Of a stretch of DNA of 64,000 nt, positions 17,888 to 27,099 are shown piece by piece. Numbering within the stretch: the stretch's first letter is position 1; every line of letters starts with the position of its first letter. The DNA comes from SZAS-103 sp036496805. Lineage in GTDB: Bacteria; Pseudomonadota; Gammaproteobacteria; Xanthomonadales; Xanthomonadaceae. The position numbers and the translations under genes were made by a program. The DNA lies in assembly GCA_036496805.1 (NCBI GenBank), contig DASXKN010000024.1, positions 62,001-126,000 on the forward strand, written 5' to 3'. Under the pieces are notes generated by a model that made no database searches, had not been told where the DNA came from, and worked only from the letters and a program-made list of their open reading frames with translations.

Positions 17888-17954
17888 GGCTGCACCTCGC
17901 TGCTGCTTGCGGTTCGACAGGCTCACCGCGAACGGCTGGTGGATTGGAAGGGAT

Positions 17955-19244
17955 TCAGGCGATCGATTCGACGCCGCCCATGTACGGCCGCAGCGCCTCG
18001 GGCACGGCGATCGAACCGTCGGCGTTCTGGTAGTTCTCCATCACCGCGATCAATGCACGGCCAACCGCCACGCCCGAGCCGTTGAGCGTATGCACCAGTT
18101 CGGGCTTGCCGGTCGCCGGATTGCGCCAGCGCGCCTGCATCCGCCGCGCCTGGAAATCGCCGCAGTTCGAGCAGGAGCTGATCTCGCGGTACATGCCCTG
18201 CGAAGGCAGCCAGACCTCGAGGTCGTAGGTCTTCTGCGCCGTGAAGCCCATGTCGCCGGTGCACAGCAGCATGCGCCGGTACGGCAGGCCGAGCTTCTCC
18301 AGCACCGTCTCGGCGCAGCGCGCCATGCGTTCGTGTTCGGCGCCGCTTTCCTCCGGTCGCGCGATGCTCACCAGCTCGACCTTCTCGAACTGGTGCTGGC
18401 GGATCATGCCGCGGGTGTCGCGGCCGTGGCTGCCGGCCTCGGCGCGGAAGCACGGCGTGTGGCTGGTCATGCGCAGCGGCAGCGAGGCATCGTCGACGAT
18501 CTCGTCGCGGACGATGTTGGTCATCGACACCTCGGAGGTCGGAATCAGGTAACGCTTGCTCGCCGACTCGCCCTCGCCGACGGCAGTCGCAAACAGGTCT
18601 TCCTCGAACTTCGGCAACTGGCCGGTGCCGCGCATCGAATCCGCATTCACCATCAGCGGCGCGTTGATCTCGAGATAACCGTGCTCGCCGGTGTGCAGGT
18701 CGAGCATGAACTGGGCCAGCGCACGATGCAGGCGCGCGAGCTTTCCGCGCAGCACGGTAAAGCGCGCGCCCGAAAGCTTGGCGCCGGTATCGCCATCGAG
18801 CCAGCCGTGGCGCGCACCGAGCTCGACATGGTCCTTGACCGCGAAGTCGAACGTGCGCGGCGTGCCCCAGCGATGCTGTTCGGCGTTCGCATGTTCATCC
18901 GCGCCGACCGGCACCGATGCATCCGGCAGGTTCGGCACGCAGGCGGCAATCGCATCGATGCGGGTGCGGATGTCCTCGAGCTTGACCTCGCTGGCCTTGA
19001 GCTCGTCGCCGATGCCGGCGACCTCGGCCATCAGCGGCGCGACGTCCTCGCCCCTGGCCTTGGCCATGCCGATCGCCTTGCTGCGGGTATTGCGCAGGTT
19101 CTGCAGCTCCTGGGTGCGCATCTGGATGGCCTTGCGTTCGGCTTCCAGTCCTTCCAGTTCGGCCACGGGAAGGTCGTGGCCGCGGGCTTTCAGGCGCTCG
19201 GCGGTCGCGGCAAGCTGGCCGCGGAGAAGGGCGGGATCAAGCAT
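17955..19244 (-). CDS. serS: Seryl-tRNA synthetase
   Basis: 429-residue class II aminoacyl-tRNA synthetase that charges tRNA-Ser (one such gene lies at 16639). The N-terminal coiled-coil arm (about 30-110) that grips the long variable arm is followed by the catalytic domain. Class II motif 2 is seen in CFRAEAGSHGRDTRGMIRQHQF, and motif 3 near the end in GSGVAVGRALIAVMENYQ. Length is standard. It is divergent from the TonB-like gene at 19354. Confidence 0.98.
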   Translation of the reverse strand: MLDPALLRGQLAATAERLKARGHDLPVAELEGLEAERKAIQMRTQELQNLRNTRSKAIGMAKARGEDVAPLMAEVAGIGDELKASEVKLEDIRTRIDAIAACVPNLPDASVPVGADEHANAEQHRWGTPRTFDFAVKDHVELGARHGWLDGDTGAKLSGARFTVLRGKLARLHRALAQFMLDLHTGEHGYLEINAPLMVNADSMRGTGQLPKFEEDLFATAVGEGESASKRYLIPTSEVSMTNIVRDEIVDDASLPLRMTSHTPCFRAEAGSHGRDTRGMIRQHQFEKVELVSIARPEESGAEHERMARCAETVLEKLGLPYRRMLLCTGDMGFTAQKTYDLEVWLPSQGMYREISSCSNCGDFQARRMQARWRNPATGKPELVHTLNGSGVAVGRALIAVMENYQNADGSIAVPEALRPYMGGVESIA

Positions 19245-19353
19245 GGAACACTCCGGAAAATTTCTACCCGCTATTATCGCGGTTGGAACGACCGACCCGC
19301 AAACGCGGTCTGATTTGCCATGCCACTCCGGCTCAGGCTAACTGCGTATTGCC

Positions 19354-20070
19354 ATGACCGATCACGACTCCGACGACGATCCGCAGGACTGGGAGCCGCA
19401 GACGCCTCCCACCGCCGCGTCCCCCGGCGCCGCACGACCGTGGCTGAAGCCTTTGCTGCTCTTCGCCATCGCCCTCGCCTGCGGCCTGGTCGCCAGCGGG
19501 GCGTGGATGTGGCTGCATCAGAAACCCGCCGCGCCCGCCGCCGCGCCCAGCGGCAACGCGGTGACGCTCGATCCGGGCCATCGCCCCTTGCCAGCGCCGA
19601 TGGCCGGCGGCAGCACCAACCTGCCGCCTCCGGCATCGCCCTCGGCCGATGCGCCGCACATCGTGGTGGCGACGCCTGAAGCATCGGCCGCTTCGCCGGA
19701 ATCCATGGCGACCGATGCGGCATCCGGCACCACCGAGGCGTCACCGGACGTGGCGTCCCCGGCGGCGTCGGAAACAGTAGCGAAGGGAAACGACAGCGCA
19801 CCGCAGGTGGTCGACAGGATCCAGCCCGACTACCCGGACGAAGCGCTGCGGACGAGCACCGAAGGCACGGTGAACCTGGCGATTTCCGTCGATGCGCAAG
19901 GCAAGGCCACCGATGTCCGGGTGACGCGCGGCAGCGGCTCGTTCCTGCTCGACCGCGCCGCGATCGATGCCGTGCGCCGCTGGCACTACAAGCCCGCGAT
20001 GCACGATGGACAGCCGGTGGCGGGCACGATCGAGGTGCCGATCGATTTCCGGATGGAGGCGCAGCGCTAG
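19354..20070 (+). CDS. TonB-family energy transducer-like protein
   Basis: 238 residues. A short acidic cytoplasmic head is followed by one membrane helix (about 31-53, LKPLLLFAIALACGLVASGAW), a long Pro/Ala/Ser periplasmic spacer, and a TonB C-terminal domain (about 150-235) with IQPDYPDEALR, GTVNLAISVDAQGKATDV and AIDAVRRWHYKPA. This is the layout of TonB, which passes energy from ExbBD to outer-membrane receptors. No exbB or exbD is nearby, so it may be an orphan TonB-like protein rather than the main one. Confidence 0.88.
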   Translation: MTDHDSDDDPQDWEPQTPPTAASPGAARPWLKPLLLFAIALACGLVASGAWMWLHQKPAAPAAAPSGNAVTLDPGHRPLPAPMAGGSTNLPPPASPSADAPHIVVATPEASAASPESMATDAASGTTEASPDVASPAASETVAKGNDSAPQVVDRIQPDYPDEALRTSTEGTVNLAISVDAQGKATDVRVTRGSGSFLLDRAAIDAVRRWHYKPAMHDGQPVAGTIEVPIDFRMEAQR

Positions 20071-20092
20071 GAACCCGGGAACCGCGATCCGG

Positions 20093-21430
20093 CTACGCGG
20101 TCTGTTGCGCCTGCAGTCCCATGCCGGTTGTGTTGGCGAGTTCGACAAACCCCGGGAACGACGTCGCGACATTGGCGCAGTCGCCGATCCGCACGTCACC
20201 CTCCGCGCGTTGCGCGGCGACCGCGAACGCCATCGCGAGGCGATGATCGCCCAGGCTGTCGAGCCGGGCGGCATGCGCCCGGCCGTTCGCGCCCAGACCG
20301 TGGATCGTCGCGCCATCGGCTGCTTCGTCCACGCAAACGCCCAAGGCGCGCAGGCCCGCCGAAGTACCCGCAAGACGATCGGATTCCTTGACCCGCAGTT
20401 CCGCCGCGCCGCGCACCACGGTCCGGCCTTCCGCGAAAGCCGCCGCGACGAACAGCGCGGGGAACTCGTCGATCATGTCCGGCACGAGTTCCGGTGGCAC
20501 CTCGATGCCGTGCAGCGGAGACGAACGCACCCACAGGTCGGCCGCTGTTTCGCCGCCCAGCCGACGCGGATTCTCTTCGTGGATGTCCGCGCCCATCGCG
20601 CGCAACGCATCGAGCAGACCCGTGCGGCGTGGGTTGATGCCGACATCGCGGATCAGCAGGTCCGAGCCCGGCACGATGCTCGCGGCGACGAGCAGGAAAG
20701 CAGCCGAGGAAAAATCGCCGGGAACCACGATGCCGGTCGCGTGCAGCCGATGGCCGCCTTCGAGCTCGGCCATCCCAGCGCGATGGCGGATCGGCCAACC
20801 GAAAGCGGCGAGCATGCTCTCGGTGTAGTCGCGTGTCGGTTGCTTCTCGTGCACCCGGGTCGTGCCGCTCGCGTAGAGACCGGCCAGCAGCACGGCGGAC
20901 TTCACCTGGGCGCTGGCGACGGGCAGGTCGTAGTCGATCCCGCGCAAACCCCGGCTCGCATGGATGCGCAGCGGTGGAAGTCCCCCGGCTTCCGATGCGA
21001 TGGAGGCGCCCATGCCCGTCAACGGCTCGATCACCCGTCCCATCGGCCGTCGCGACAGCGAGGCATCGCCGCCGAGTTCGCTGTCGAAGTCCTGCCCCGC
21101 GAGCAGGCCGCACAGCAGGCGCATGCCGGTCCCGGCATTGCCGCAGTCTAGCGGCGATGCGCTGCCGCACAGGCCATGGAGACCGACGCCGTGGACGATG
21201 CGTTCGCCTTGCGATGGCTCCTCGATGCGAACGCCGAGCTGGCGCAGGATGGCGGCGGTCGCGCGCGTGTCCTCGCCTTCGAGGAAACCCTCGATGCGGG
21301 TCGTGCCTTCGGCAATCGCGGCCAGCATCACCGCGCGGTGCGAGATCGACTTGTCGCCCGGGACGCGGATTTCGCCACGCAAGGCTTCACCACGCGAGGC
21401 GATCCAGTCCAGCCGCGCCGCCCCGCTCAC
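20093..21430 (-). CDS. aroA: 5-enolpyruvylshikimate-3-phosphate synthase
   Basis: 445 residues. Transfers enolpyruvyl from PEP to shikimate-3-phosphate in the shikimate pathway. Motifs are GDKSISHRAVMLAA, GNAGTGMRLL, RPMGRVIEPL, SAQVKSAVLLAGL, RDYTESMLAAFG and ELRVKESDRL. GNAGTGMRL and the RPMGRV pattern lean toward class II (CP4-like) enzymes rather than the E. coli class. The start is a GTG at 21430 whose last two bases overlap the hisC stop (GTGA); no upstream ATG keeps the operon layout. Last gene of serC-pheA-hisC-aroA. Confidence 0.96.
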   Translation of the reverse strand: MSGAARLDWIASRGEALRGEIRVPGDKSISHRAVMLAAIAEGTTRIEGFLEGEDTRATAAILRQLGVRIEEPSQGERIVHGVGLHGLCGSASPLDCGNAGTGMRLLCGLLAGQDFDSELGGDASLSRRPMGRVIEPLTGMGASIASEAGGLPPLRIHASRGLRGIDYDLPVASAQVKSAVLLAGLYASGTTRVHEKQPTRDYTESMLAAFGWPIRHRAGMAELEGGHRLHATGIVVPGDFSSAAFLLVAASIVPGSDLLIRDVGINPRRTGLLDALRAMGADIHEENPRRLGGETAADLWVRSSPLHGIEVPPELVPDMIDEFPALFVAAAFAEGRTVVRGAAELRVKESDRLAGTSAGLRALGVCVDEAADGATIHGLGANGRAHAARLDSLGDHRLAMAFAVAAQRAEGDVRIGDCANVATSFPGFVELANTTGMGLQAQQTA

Positions 21431-22539
21431 GGCAGTGCGTCCAGCAGGCGCTGGTTCTCCGCGCGCGTGCCGACGCTGACGCGCAGGCAGTCGCCGAGAC
21501 CGTAACCACTCATCGGGCGCGCGATCACGCCGCGCTCGAACAGGGCCTTCTCGATCGCCGATGCGTCGCGGCCGAAGTCGATCAGCACGAAATTGGTCTG
21601 CGAGGGCAGCACGCGCAGGCCGCGCTCGCGCAGGCGTCCGGCCAGCCATTCGCGTTCGGCGTGGTTCCAGTCGCGTGCCTTCGCGACATGATGCTGGTCG
21701 CCAAGCGCGGCCTCGGCAGCCGCGAGCGCAAGTCCGTTGACGTTGAAGGATTCGCGCAGGCGTTCGAGCACGCCAATGACCTGCGGCGACGAGATCGCGT
21801 AGCCCACGCGCAGGCCGGCGAGCGCGTATGCCTTCGAGAAGGTACGGGTGACGACCAGGTTCGGATATCGCGGCAACAGGCGCAACGCGCTGCGCAGGCC
21901 TGGTGCGGTTACATATTCGGCGTACGCCTCGTCGACCACGACGATCGCGGTCGCCGGAACGCGTGCGATGAAGGCGTCGAGCGCGCCGTCGTCGAACCAG
22001 GTGCCGGTCGGATTGTTCGGGTTGGCGAGGTAGACGATGCGGGTGTCAGGCCGGAGCGCGGCGGCCAACGCGTCAAGATCGTGCCCGCGTGGCATGTCCG
22101 CGTGTTCGCGCGGGAGCGCCGGCACGCGCACCGCGCGGGCGCCAGCAGCCGCGGTCGCGATCGGGAACACCGCAAAGCCGAATTCCGAGAACACCACCGA
22201 CGTCGTCGCGTCGGCGAAGCACTGCGCGATCAGCATCAGCAGCTCGTGCGAACCGTTGCCGAGGACGATCTGCGTCGCCTCCACGCCGTGCTTCGCTGCC
22301 AGCGCGGCTTTCAGCGCGCCGCCCTGCGGGTCGGGATAGCGGAAGACATCGGCCAGAGCAGCCTGGATCGCGGCGCTCGCTTGCGGGCTCGGACCGAGCG
22401 GATTCTCGTTCGAACCGAGCTCGACCAGCACGCCGCCGAATCGCTTGCGCAGCGCTGGCAGATCGTGTCCTGGATCGTAGGCGCGCAGCGCACGCGTCGC
22501 TGCGTTCGCGAGCGCGGCCGCGTCGAACGGTTCGCTCAC
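21427..22539 (-). CDS. hisC: Histidinol-phosphate aminotransferase (aromatic aminotransferase-like)
   Basis: 370-residue PLP enzyme of fold type I. Motifs: SNENPLGPSP near the N-terminus, NPNNPTG for cofactor binding, VVDEAYAEY, and the Schiff-base lysine in TFSKAYALAGLRVGY. The GTG start at 22539 overlaps the pheA stop (GTGA). In this cluster, between pheA and aroA, the enzyme could act on histidinol phosphate, on phenylpyruvate/arogenate, or both, as is known for HisC2 enzymes in aromatic clusters. Sequence alone does not decide. Confidence 0.93.
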   Translation of the reverse strand: MSEPFDAAALANAATRALRAYDPGHDLPALRKRFGGVLVELGSNENPLGPSPQASAAIQAALADVFRYPDPQGGALKAALAAKHGVEATQIVLGNGSHELLMLIAQCFADATTSVVFSEFGFAVFPIATAAAGARAVRVPALPREHADMPRGHDLDALAAALRPDTRIVYLANPNNPTGTWFDDGALDAFIARVPATAIVVVDEAYAEYVTAPGLRSALRLLPRYPNLVVTRTFSKAYALAGLRVGYAISSPQVIGVLERLRESFNVNGLALAAAEAALGDQHHVAKARDWNHAEREWLAGRLRERGLRVLPSQTNFVLIDFGRDASAIEKALFERGVIARPMSGYGLGDCLRVSVGTRAENQRLLDALP

Positions 22540-23672
22540 AGCACCGCGACCGGGTAGGAGCCGAGGATCTTGATCTGCGCCGCGCGCGGCTCGAGCTCGG
22601 CAAGCGCCGCCTTCATCGGCGGATCGTCGACATGGCCGTCGAGGTCGATGAAGAACGCGTATTCCCATTTCGCGTGGTGCGAGGGCCGCGACTCGATCCG
22701 GTTCATGCTGATGCCGTGCTGCGCGAACGGGCTGAGCACGTGGAACAACGCGCCGGGCTGGTCGCGGATCGAGACCAGGATCGAGGTGCGGTCGTGGCCG
22801 CAGGACGGGAAGGTCTTGCGGCCGAGGACGAGGAAGCGCGTGGTGTTGTCGTCGCGGTCCTCGATCGGGCTCATCACCACTTTCTTCAGGCCGTAGACGT
22901 GCGCGGCGGCCTCGCCTGCGATCGCCGCGGCGTCGTCGGCATTGCGTGCGCGGCGCGCGGCCTCGGCATTGCTGGACACCGGCAGCTTCTCGGCCTTCGC
23001 CAGGTTCGCGCGCAGCCAGCCCTTGGTCTGCGCGAACGACTGCGGGTGCGAATACACGCGCTCGATGTCCTCGATGTGGCCGCTGCGCGAGAGCAGGTAC
23101 TGGCGCACGCGCAGCTCGACCTCGCCGCAGATCTTCACGTTCGAGGTCAGGAACATGTCGAGCGTGACCTGGATCGTGCCCTGCCCCGAATTCTCGACCG
23201 GCACCACGCCGAAATCGGCATGGCCGGCCTCGACTTCCTGGAAGACCTCCTCGATGCTCGCCAGCGGCAGGCCATGTGCGGAGTGGCCGAAATGCTTGCG
23301 CACCGCCTGCTCGCTGAAGGTGCCTTCAGGACCCAGGAAACCGACCTTGAGCGGTTCCTGCTGCGCGAGGCAGGCCGACATGATCTCGCGGAACAGCCGC
23401 ACCAGGACCTCGTCGGCAAGCGGCCCCTGGTTGCGGTCGATCACCATCCGCAGCACCTGCGACTCGCGCTCGGGGCGGTAATAGTCAACCGCCGCGGCGA
23501 GCGGTCCCTTGGCCTTCCCGACCTGTTGCGCCCACTGCGCGCGCTCGGCGATCAGTTCCTGGATATGGCGATCGATGCCGTCGATGCGCGAGCGCACCTC
23601 GGCGAGGTTCAGGGCCGGTGCGGCTTCGCTCCCGGACTTGGCCGCAGGCGCGGATTTCTTCTTCGTGGCCAT
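22536..23672 (-). CDS. pheA: Bifunctional chorismate mutase / prephenate dehydratase (P-protein)
   Basis: 378 residues; commits chorismate to phenylalanine. A basic Ala/Lys leader (1-18) precedes the AroQ chorismate mutase (about 22-100, with RIDGIDRHIQELIAERA). The dehydratase (about 108-285) has GFLGPEGTFSEQA, VVPVENSGQGT and the catalytic T278-R279-F280. The C-terminal ACT domain (about 295-372) has GALF (307-310) and ESRP (327-330), the phenylalanine-sensing motifs, so feedback inhibition is expected. It lies 24 bp after serC and overlaps hisC. Confidence 0.97.
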   Translation of the reverse strand: MATKKKSAPAAKSGSEAAPALNLAEVRSRIDGIDRHIQELIAERAQWAQQVGKAKGPLAAAVDYYRPERESQVLRMVIDRNQGPLADEVLVRLFREIMSACLAQQEPLKVGFLGPEGTFSEQAVRKHFGHSAHGLPLASIEEVFQEVEAGHADFGVVPVENSGQGTIQVTLDMFLTSNVKICGEVELRVRQYLLSRSGHIEDIERVYSHPQSFAQTKGWLRANLAKAEKLPVSSNAEAARRARNADDAAAIAGEAAAHVYGLKKVVMSPIEDRDDNTTRFLVLGRKTFPSCGHDRTSILVSIRDQPGALFHVLSPFAQHGISMNRIESRPSHHAKWEYAFFIDLDGHVDDPPMKAALAELEPRAAQIKILGSYPVAVL

Positions 23673-23696
23673 GGTTGATAGTCGGTTTCCATGAGG

Positions 23697-24782
23697 TCAG
23701 CCGTGACGGTTTGCGAACCCGGCCATGAAATCGACCAGCGACTTCACGCCTTCGATCGGCATCGCGTTGTAGATCGACGCACGCATGCCGCCGACCGCCT
23801 TGTGGCCCTTGAGCGCGAGCAGGCCCGCGGCCTCGGATTCCTTGAGGAAGGCCGCGTCGAGTGCCGCATCGTGCAGGGTGAAGGGCACGTTCATCCGCGA
23901 ACGGTAACGCAGGTCCACCGGATTGCTGTAATAACCATTCGACCCATCGATGGCCGCGTAAAGCATGTCGGCCTTGGCGCGGTTGCGGCGCGCCATCTCG
24001 GCCAGGCCGCCCTCGCCCGCGATCCATTCCAGCACCAGGCCGGTGATATAGAACGGAAAGCTCGGCGGCGTGTTGAGCAGCGACTTTTCCTTCGCATGCG
24101 CGGCGTATGTCAGGATGTTTGGCAATGCGCGCGGCTTGCGCGCGAGCAGGTCGTTGCGGACGATCAGCAGGGTCACGCCGGACGCGCCCATGTTCTTCTG
24201 CGCGCCGGCATAGACGATGCCGTAGCGCCGCACGTCGAACGGGCGCGAGAGGATGTTCGAGGACATGTCGGCCACGACCGGCACATCGCCGATATCGGGC
24301 ACTTCCTCGAACTCCACGCCCTGGATGGTCTCGTTCGGCGTGACGTGGAGGTAGGCGGCGCCGGGCTTCAGCTTCCATTCCGAACGATCAGGCACGGAGG
24401 TGAAGTTGCCCGCCTCACCCGTCGCGACGACATTCGTGCGCAGGACCGTCTTCGCTTCCGAATGCGCCTTCGTGCTCCAGTGTCCGGTGATCAGGTAGTC
24501 GCCGACCTCGTCGGGGCCGGCGATGTTCATCGGGATCTGCGCGAAATGCTGGGTCGCGCCGCCCTGCAGGAACAGCACGGTGTAGTCCGACGGCACGTCG
24601 AGCAGGCTGCGCAGGTTGGCTTCGAGCTGGTCGTTGAGCGCGACGAAGCCCTTGCCGCGGTGGCTGACTTCCATCACCGACGCGCGTTCGTTCCCCCACT
24701 CGAGCATCTCCGCCTGCGCGCGGCGCAGCACGGGTTCGGGCATGGCGGAAGGGCCGGCACTGAAGTTGTAGCCACGCGACAT
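23697..24782 (-). CDS. serC: Phosphoserine aminotransferase
   Basis: 361-residue PLP enzyme of serine and pyridoxal-phosphate synthesis. It opens with MSRGYNFSAGPSAMPEPVL, the standard N-terminus, which fixes the start at 24782 (the frame stays open to 24866). VSHRGKGF, FLQGGATQHFAQIPMN and the PLP lysine in IVYAGAQKNMGASG are all present. First gene of the serC-pheA-hisC-aroA unit. The 225 bp upstream, up to the FHA gene, hold its promoter region, but no clear consensus boxes are seen. Confidence 0.97.
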   Translation of the reverse strand: MSRGYNFSAGPSAMPEPVLRRAQAEMLEWGNERASVMEVSHRGKGFVALNDQLEANLRSLLDVPSDYTVLFLQGGATQHFAQIPMNIAGPDEVGDYLITGHWSTKAHSEAKTVLRTNVVATGEAGNFTSVPDRSEWKLKPGAAYLHVTPNETIQGVEFEEVPDIGDVPVVADMSSNILSRPFDVRRYGIVYAGAQKNMGASGVTLLIVRNDLLARKPRALPNILTYAAHAKEKSLLNTPPSFPFYITGLVLEWIAGEGGLAEMARRNRAKADMLYAAIDGSNGYYSNPVDLRYRSRMNVPFTLHDAALDAAFLKESEAAGLLALKGHKAVGGMRASIYNAMPIEGVKSLVDFMAGFANRHG

Positions 24783-25007
24783 CGGATTTCCTCTCGGGAT
24801 CGGGGGATGGACAGGGAATGGCGAAGCAGGATGGCGCAGTGCAGCAAACATGGGGCGGGAATGCAAGCGGATCGGTCCAGCGGCCCCGACATCCCGGCCC
24901 GGGCGCGCAAGCGGAATCCGGCAACGATGCGCAGCGGCGAACCCTCGGGTCCAGCACCCATCGCATGGGGCCGCGCCACGGCGGCAAACGACCGCGGCTT
25001 TGCTGGC

Positions 25008-25895
25008 TCAGTTGCCCAGCTTGGGCGCGAACAGCAGCAACGCCGTAATCGCAGCGCCAAGGGCGGCGGCGGCGACGATCAGCCACCAGACGGTCGCTGC
25101 GCCCTTGCGGCTCGACATGGATGCGTCGGCGGACATCGCGGCAGGCGCCGCGTGCACGGCGGTGACCGGACGCATGGTCTGGGTCGTCGGGCCCTGCGAC
25201 TTGGTCTTCGGCAACGGCGTCGTGTCATGGCGCTGGACGGGCGCGCTCAGTCCCGGTGCTTCGAGCACGAAGCGGTTCTGTTCCCAGGCCAACTGGTCGC
25301 CGGCGGCGAGCAAGGCGTTGCGCACGCGGATGCCGTTGAGCAGGGTGCCGTCGCCATGCCCCATGGCCAGGTCGCGCAGCACGACGCGATCGCCATGCAG
25401 TTCCACGCGAGCATGACGGTCGCCCAGGGTCGGTTCGTCCAGGCGCAGGTTCGACGATTCGCCACGGCCGATCACCACCGGATCGGACAGGGGAAAACTC
25501 TGTCCATAGTGGGAGCCGCCAACGCCGCGCAGCAGGAAGCGCTCGGAACAGATCGGACTGTTGCGCGTGGTCTCGCGGGTGAAGGCGGCGGTGGCGGCCG
25601 GCAGTTGCGGATTCTGGGGATCGGATTCGCTGCGCAGCAGGACCTGCACCTGGCCGAGCGAGATCAGGTCGCCCGGGCGCACCAGGGCGAGCCGGCTGAC
25701 CGGTCGTGCGTTGACGTGGGCGGTGGCTTCCGAACTTTCGATTACCAGCCACAGGCCGCGCCGGTCGTTGGCCAGCACCGCGTGGCGGTCGGCCAGGCCG
25801 GGAAGGCGGACACTGCTGTCGCTGCCGCTGCCGAGCGTGATGCGGCTGGGCTCGACGACATCAGCATGTTCGCCGTTCGGAAACGTCAGACGCAT
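25008..25895 (-). CDS. Two-FHA-domain membrane-anchored protein
   Basis: 295 residues. Two forkhead-associated phosphothreonine-binding domains are visible: a degenerate one (about 15-85, SSVRLPGLADRHAVLAND) and a fuller one (about 135-210, VVIGRGESSNLRLDEPTLGDRHARVEL... GTLLNGIRV). A Pro/Thr linker and one C-terminal membrane helix (about 267-290) follow, so it is a tail-anchored cytoplasmic reader of phosphorylated partners. The start at 25895 opens with the first FHA strand; the much longer open frame upstream is shadow. No Ser/Thr kinase is next to it. Confidence 0.85.
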   Translation of the reverse strand: MRLTFPNGEHADVVEPSRITLGSGSDSSVRLPGLADRHAVLANDRRGLWLVIESSEATAHVNARPVSRLALVRPGDLISLGQVQVLLRSESDPQNPQLPAATAAFTRETTRNSPICSERFLLRGVGGSHYGQSFPLSDPVVIGRGESSNLRLDEPTLGDRHARVELHGDRVVLRDLAMGHGDGTLLNGIRVRNALLAAGDQLAWEQNRFVLEAPGLSAPVQRHDTTPLPKTKSQGPTTQTMRPVTAVHAAPAAMSADASMSSRKGAATVWWLIVAAAALGAAITALLLFAPKLGN

Positions 25896-25953
25896 GGGCC
25901 CTCCTGTCCAGGCGACTCTAGCATGCTCAGCGCGCAGACCCCACAATGCCGGC

Positions 25954-26229
25954 ATGGCCAATATCGACATCCACCACGCCCACGACCGAAGCATGAAAGA
26001 CGCGCGCGCCGCTGTCGAGCGGGTCGCCGCAAGGATCGCGGAAAAGTTCGGCATCCGCCATGCATGGAACGGCGACGACCTCGACTTCAGCGGCAGCGGC
26101 GTGAAGGGGCGGATCGTGCTCGGCAAGAAGGACGTGCACCTGACAGCGAGCCTCGGTTTCCCGGTTTCGATGTTCAAGGGCTCGATCGAGTCGGAAATCC
26201 ACAAGTACCTCGAGCGCGAATTCGGCTGA
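25954..26229 (+). CDS. Polyhydroxyalkanoic acid system family protein
   Basis: 91 residues, small cytoplasmic protein of the PHA granule-region family. Typical features are the opening MANIDIHHAHDRSMKDAR, the pattern FSGSGVKGRIVLGKKDVHLTASLGF and a short helical C-terminus. Members are often linked to polyhydroxyalkanoate loci; their biochemical role is not established. Two other phasin-like genes lie further on (28436 and 37908), so a storage role is plausible. It stands alone, divergent from the FHA gene. Confidence 0.85.
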   Translation: MANIDIHHAHDRSMKDARAAVERVAARIAEKFGIRHAWNGDDLDFSGSGVKGRIVLGKKDVHLTASLGFPVSMFKGSIESEIHKYLEREFG

Positions 26230-26254
26230 CTGCCACGCGAACGAGCCCATTGGC

Positions 26255-26944
26255 TCAAGGCTCGCCGAACGGATCGGGATCTCCGGCAAACAGGCGTCGC
26301 GATACCTCGTTTTCCTGCGCCACGATCCTGCCCACGAAATCCGTCGCTCCGTCGAGCTTCCGGAAAGCGCCGAAGCCGCGTTCGAGGAAGGACTGCAGCG
26401 CATCGAGCCCGGCCAGCTTTGCCGGCACGCGGCACATCTTGAGCAGGCCCCACAGGGCTGGCATCCGCACGGCCTGGTCGAGCGCCGCGCCGATTCGCGC
26501 GACCAGTGCGATCTGGCGGCGGCGCAGGCGTGGCAAACCAACGGCGCGATAGGCGTCGGCATAACCCGCCGCATCGATGGCATCGCCTTCGCGCAGGCCG
26601 GCCGACAGCGCCGCGGCCATGCGCAGGTCGAGCGCGTGGCTCAGCGCGGCCAGCTCGATGCCGTCGGCCGCGGTCGCGATCATCTTCACCGGCAACAGCG
26701 CCGCCATCTTCGGCAGCACCCGCGCCAGGTCGCGGTCGCGGCCGCTGAAATCGCGGTCACCGTAGAGGTCTTCGAGGAAGAATTCCGCCGCCGGGCGCGT
26801 GCGCGGATCGGCGAGGAAGCCCGCGAAGCTCGCCGCCAGCCGCTGCTGCTGCCAGCGCCGCAGTTCGGGCAAGCGCGGATCGCGGTTGCGCGGCTCGATC
26901 GCGGCGTCATGGAGCGCGCGGTGGCAGACCAGCCGATGCAGCAT
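26255..26944 (-). CDS. Conserved hypothetical protein (FFLEDLYG motif)
   Basis: 229 residues from the ATG at 26944; an in-frame GTG at 27040 would give 261. All-helical, Arg/Ala-rich, no signal peptide. I recognise the block AEFFLEDLYGDRDFSGRDRDLARVLPKM as a conserved motif of a widespread proteobacterial family without known function. It is divergent from the patatin gene, with a short shared control region. Confidence 0.72.
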   Translation of the reverse strand: MLHRLVCHRALHDAAIEPRNRDPRLPELRRWQQQRLAASFAGFLADPRTRPAAEFFLEDLYGDRDFSGRDRDLARVLPKMAALLPVKMIATAADGIELAALSHALDLRMAAALSAGLREGDAIDAAGYADAYRAVGLPRLRRRQIALVARIGAALDQAVRMPALWGLLKMCRVPAKLAGLDALQSFLERGFGAFRKLDGATDFVGRIVAQENEVSRRLFAGDPDPFGEP

Positions 26945-27099
26945 GCGCGCGCGCAGGGCGTCCGCCGCCGGATCGCCGCTGCCCGTGGTCGAAGTTCGCG
27001 ATGTCGGTCGAACGCTCAACGGATTTCCGCTGCGGTGCACAGTGCGAATTGTTTCACCCCGGCTACAATCGCCGCCACCCCGACCCGATCCAGGTCCGC

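Noticed and set aside
23691..26552. A 953-codon plus-strand frame
   Set aside because: Antisense to serC and the FHA gene across their boundary. Only the 25954-26229 portion, in another frame, is a supported gene.
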